Shown in pieces: positions 62,658 through 64,000 of a stretch of DNA of 64,000 nt. A program made the position numbers and the translations under genes. The stretch is from Condylostoma magnum (taxonomy: Eukaryota; Ciliophora; Heterotrichea; Heterotrichida; Condylostomatidae). Each line of letters begins with the position of its first letter. The stretch's first letter is position 1. Under the pieces are notes generated by a model, which searched no databases, was not told where the DNA came from, and saw only the letters and a list, made by a program, of their open reading frames with translations. The DNA lies in contig CAKKTI010000036.1 in assembly GCA_920105805.1 (NCBI GenBank), positions 25,383 through 89,382 on the forward strand, read 5' to 3'.

Positions 62658-62724
62658 GATTGTTTGGCCGAGCGGTCTAAGGCGCTAGTCCGAAAGGGCG
62701 TGGGTTTGAATCCCACAGCAATCA
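62658..62724 (+). pseudogene. tRNA-Leu relic lacking the anticodon loop
   Basis: It has a 7-bp acceptor (62658-62664 with 62717-62723, one G-U pair), T8-G9, a D arm GCC/GGC with the Leu-type loop GAGCGGTCTAA, a T arm GTGGG/CCCAC, discriminator A and a following TTTT terminator. Between D and T arms only 16 nt remain, GCTAGTCCGAAAGGGC. These fit a half anticodon stem CTAG fused to the type II variable arm (TCC-GAAA-GGG). The anticodon loop and one strand of its stem are absent. The B box reads GGTTTGAATCC instead of GGTTCGAATCC. The A and B boxes otherwise persist, so it may still be transcribed. Confidence 0.75.
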
Positions 62725-62817
62725 CTTTTAGCTATCTACCATTCCGATATATACTAAAACTTAACATACAAATTATTAAAAATAAAATACTCAACAAATG
62801 CGAGGCTAAATCTATAC

Positions 62818-64000
62818 TTAAGCTAATCTATGAAAAGCTAAGCCCATTCCACTGATATTATCTCCTAGTGATTTAGTAGTAACAACATCCATACATGTAG
62901 GAGTTAAAGCTAAACAGCACTACCACCCTTAGTATGGTTCCCAGCAATGGGAAGTCTTTTAATCTGACATCTCTACTACTTGTTCTCCATTTATATCCTA
63001 GAATTTGATAGTTTCCTAGTGTATAGATACCTTATGTAGCTGTATATCTGAGCTGTCACAGGTTAATTGAGTAGCTAACAAGGCTGAACGGGCTGCTGCT
63101 ATTCTAGGACTTTGCCATTATTTATCTGAGCATATAATCTATCCAGAAATATAATGCACGTGAATTCTGTTCATTATGTACTTTTTATGTATAAACTCAG
63201 ATAACACAATATTAGTAATATTAATGACCTCGCTTAATTGGGATTTAGATGGATATGATATAAACGGATCATTTTTTATATATGAAAGGAGCTTTGCAGT
63301 TTCTTACTCATTCAGTCCAATTGAGTCTACTTTCTATACCATTTTAACAGCTTCCTTATAAAACTCATCATTCTGAAAATCTCCTAGTTCCAAATGTGTT
63401 TTCTTATTTAATGCATGGGCCCTTGTATTAACCTCATCTAGCTTTTACAATAAAACCAATTCATTTTCTAGATTTTAGTACAGTTAAATTCCTCCCAGTA
63501 CCACTAAATCATTTTCTTTGATAAGTTCATCAGTCATATACTAAAACATGTTTTCATCTACATTAGCAACATCATGATTTAAGTATAGCCTATTACTTCT
63601 AAACACCTTAAAACTTCCCCATAGATCACCTTCACTGAATAGTATACTTAGGTGAACATCTCCTTAGGTTTGCCAAGGTATAACATTATTAACTCTATGA
63701 GCCAGCATTTCTTGAGCTTACTTGGATAAGGGAATAACACTAGTTACATCACATCCCTCAATTGCAGCTCTCATTCCCATCATTATACTGTTCCCCCCAA
63801 TTGACTCTAAATGGTCCAATGTTTTCACTTTGTTCTTTAGCTCTTAAAATACTTCTAAAGGAACTCTGTACTCTCCTGCTGCACCCTAGGTCATCTTATA
63901 CGCCAAAAGCTCTTTAAACTCTTCTAAATTGTTTACTATTGAATGATACTTAGCTTAAGAGGGCGGAGTTAAGTGAGGTATTAGCTCTTTTAAGTAGATT
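62818..64000 (-). CDS. ADPGK: ADP-dependent glucokinase (5' end outside window)
   Basis: The C-terminal 393 residues of an ADP-dependent glucokinase (ribokinase-like fold): ESIGGNSIMMGMRAAIEGCD, DVHLSILFSEGDLWGSFKVF, LVVLGGIQLYQNLE, VDSIGLNEQETAKLLSYI, NRIHVHYISGQIIC, and SLGDNISGMGLAFHRLA, whose GDNIS holds the catalytic Asp. It phosphorylates glucose with ADP; in animals it sits at the ER. The start codon lies beyond position 64000. The stop is TAA 62818-62820, right after the family's end. Confidence 0.9.

Noticed and set aside
62664-62855. Protein ORF starting MAERSKALVRKG
   Set aside because: It is translated from the tRNA-Leu relic. Such peptides are a well-known artefact of tRNA genes.
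1-64000. Karyorelict code (TGA only stop) as the explanation
   Set aside because: It would extend the gene at 2201 antisense through the peroxidase gene, the giant surface protein through the ubiquitin-like gene, and DNAAF1 through a long AT-rich spacer. TAA/TAG stops explain all of these.

Overview
The window looks like somatic (macronuclear-type) DNA of a ciliate that uses all three standard stop codons as sense codons. TAA and TAG are read as Gln and TGA as Trp inside conserved domains: TGA falls on expected Trp positions in K+ channels and in acyl-CoA oxidase, and TAA/TAG fill Gln positions everywhere. The same three codons also end genes: APX, CFAP96-like and PP2C end at TGA, DNAAF1 at TAA, and alanine aminotransferase at TAG TAG. 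This matches the context-dependent code known from the heterotrich Condylostoma (NCBI table 28). A karyorelict code with TGA as the only stop (table 27) fits less well, because several genes would then run into their neighbours. Ordinary ORF calling breaks these genes into fragments. I re-read every gene by hand and checked that start and stop share one frame. No gene needs a frameshift or an intron that disturbs frame; a 15-nt intron would preserve frame and could be missed.

Layout. 1-3.9 kb: AGC kinase, CFAP96-like ciliary protein, an unknown gene and ascorbate peroxidase. 3.9-11.2 kb: a 2430-residue multipass surface protein. 11.2-16.5 kb: a ubiquitin-like protein, an unknown basic protein, a 1.8-kb AT-rich spacer and a PTPDC1-like phosphatase. 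16.6-25 kb: PLAC8, enoyl-CoA hydratase, zinc finger/coiled coil, SK-type K+ channel, PG-rich/IQ protein, Met-tRNA formyltransferase and CFAP100-like. 25-32.4 kb: Tim44-like membrane protein, PROPPIN-like propeller, CNBD K+ channel with a zinc knuckle, and an Rb-family pocket protein. 32.5-46.4 kb: a 1876-residue cysteine-rich surface protein, a TPR protein, a coiled-coil protein, a second CNBD K+ channel and a membrane alpha/beta hydrolase. 47.5-55.5 kb: C2H2 protein, DNAAF1, alanine aminotransferase, coiled coil, TMEM135-like and an SP-RING/Kelch protein. 55.7-64 kb: PP2C, acyl-CoA oxidase, a Venus-flytrap receptor, a tRNA-Leu relic without an anticodon loop, and ADP-dependent glucokinase, cut by the right edge.

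The genes are packed tightly. Convergent stops lie 0 to about 210 nt apart, divergent starts about 32-95 nt apart, and some tandem genes only 11-12 nt apart. Four gene-free AT-rich spacers of 1.0-1.8 kb interrupt this. The content fits a large excitable ciliated cell: three K+ channels, three big surface receptors, ciliary factors (CFAP96, CFAP100, DNAAF1) and lipid/energy enzymes. There is no operon-like pathway. Because nearly every frame is open under this code, ORF length is no evidence here. Calls rest on homology, composition and frame consistency, and 3' ends are the least certain part of each gene.
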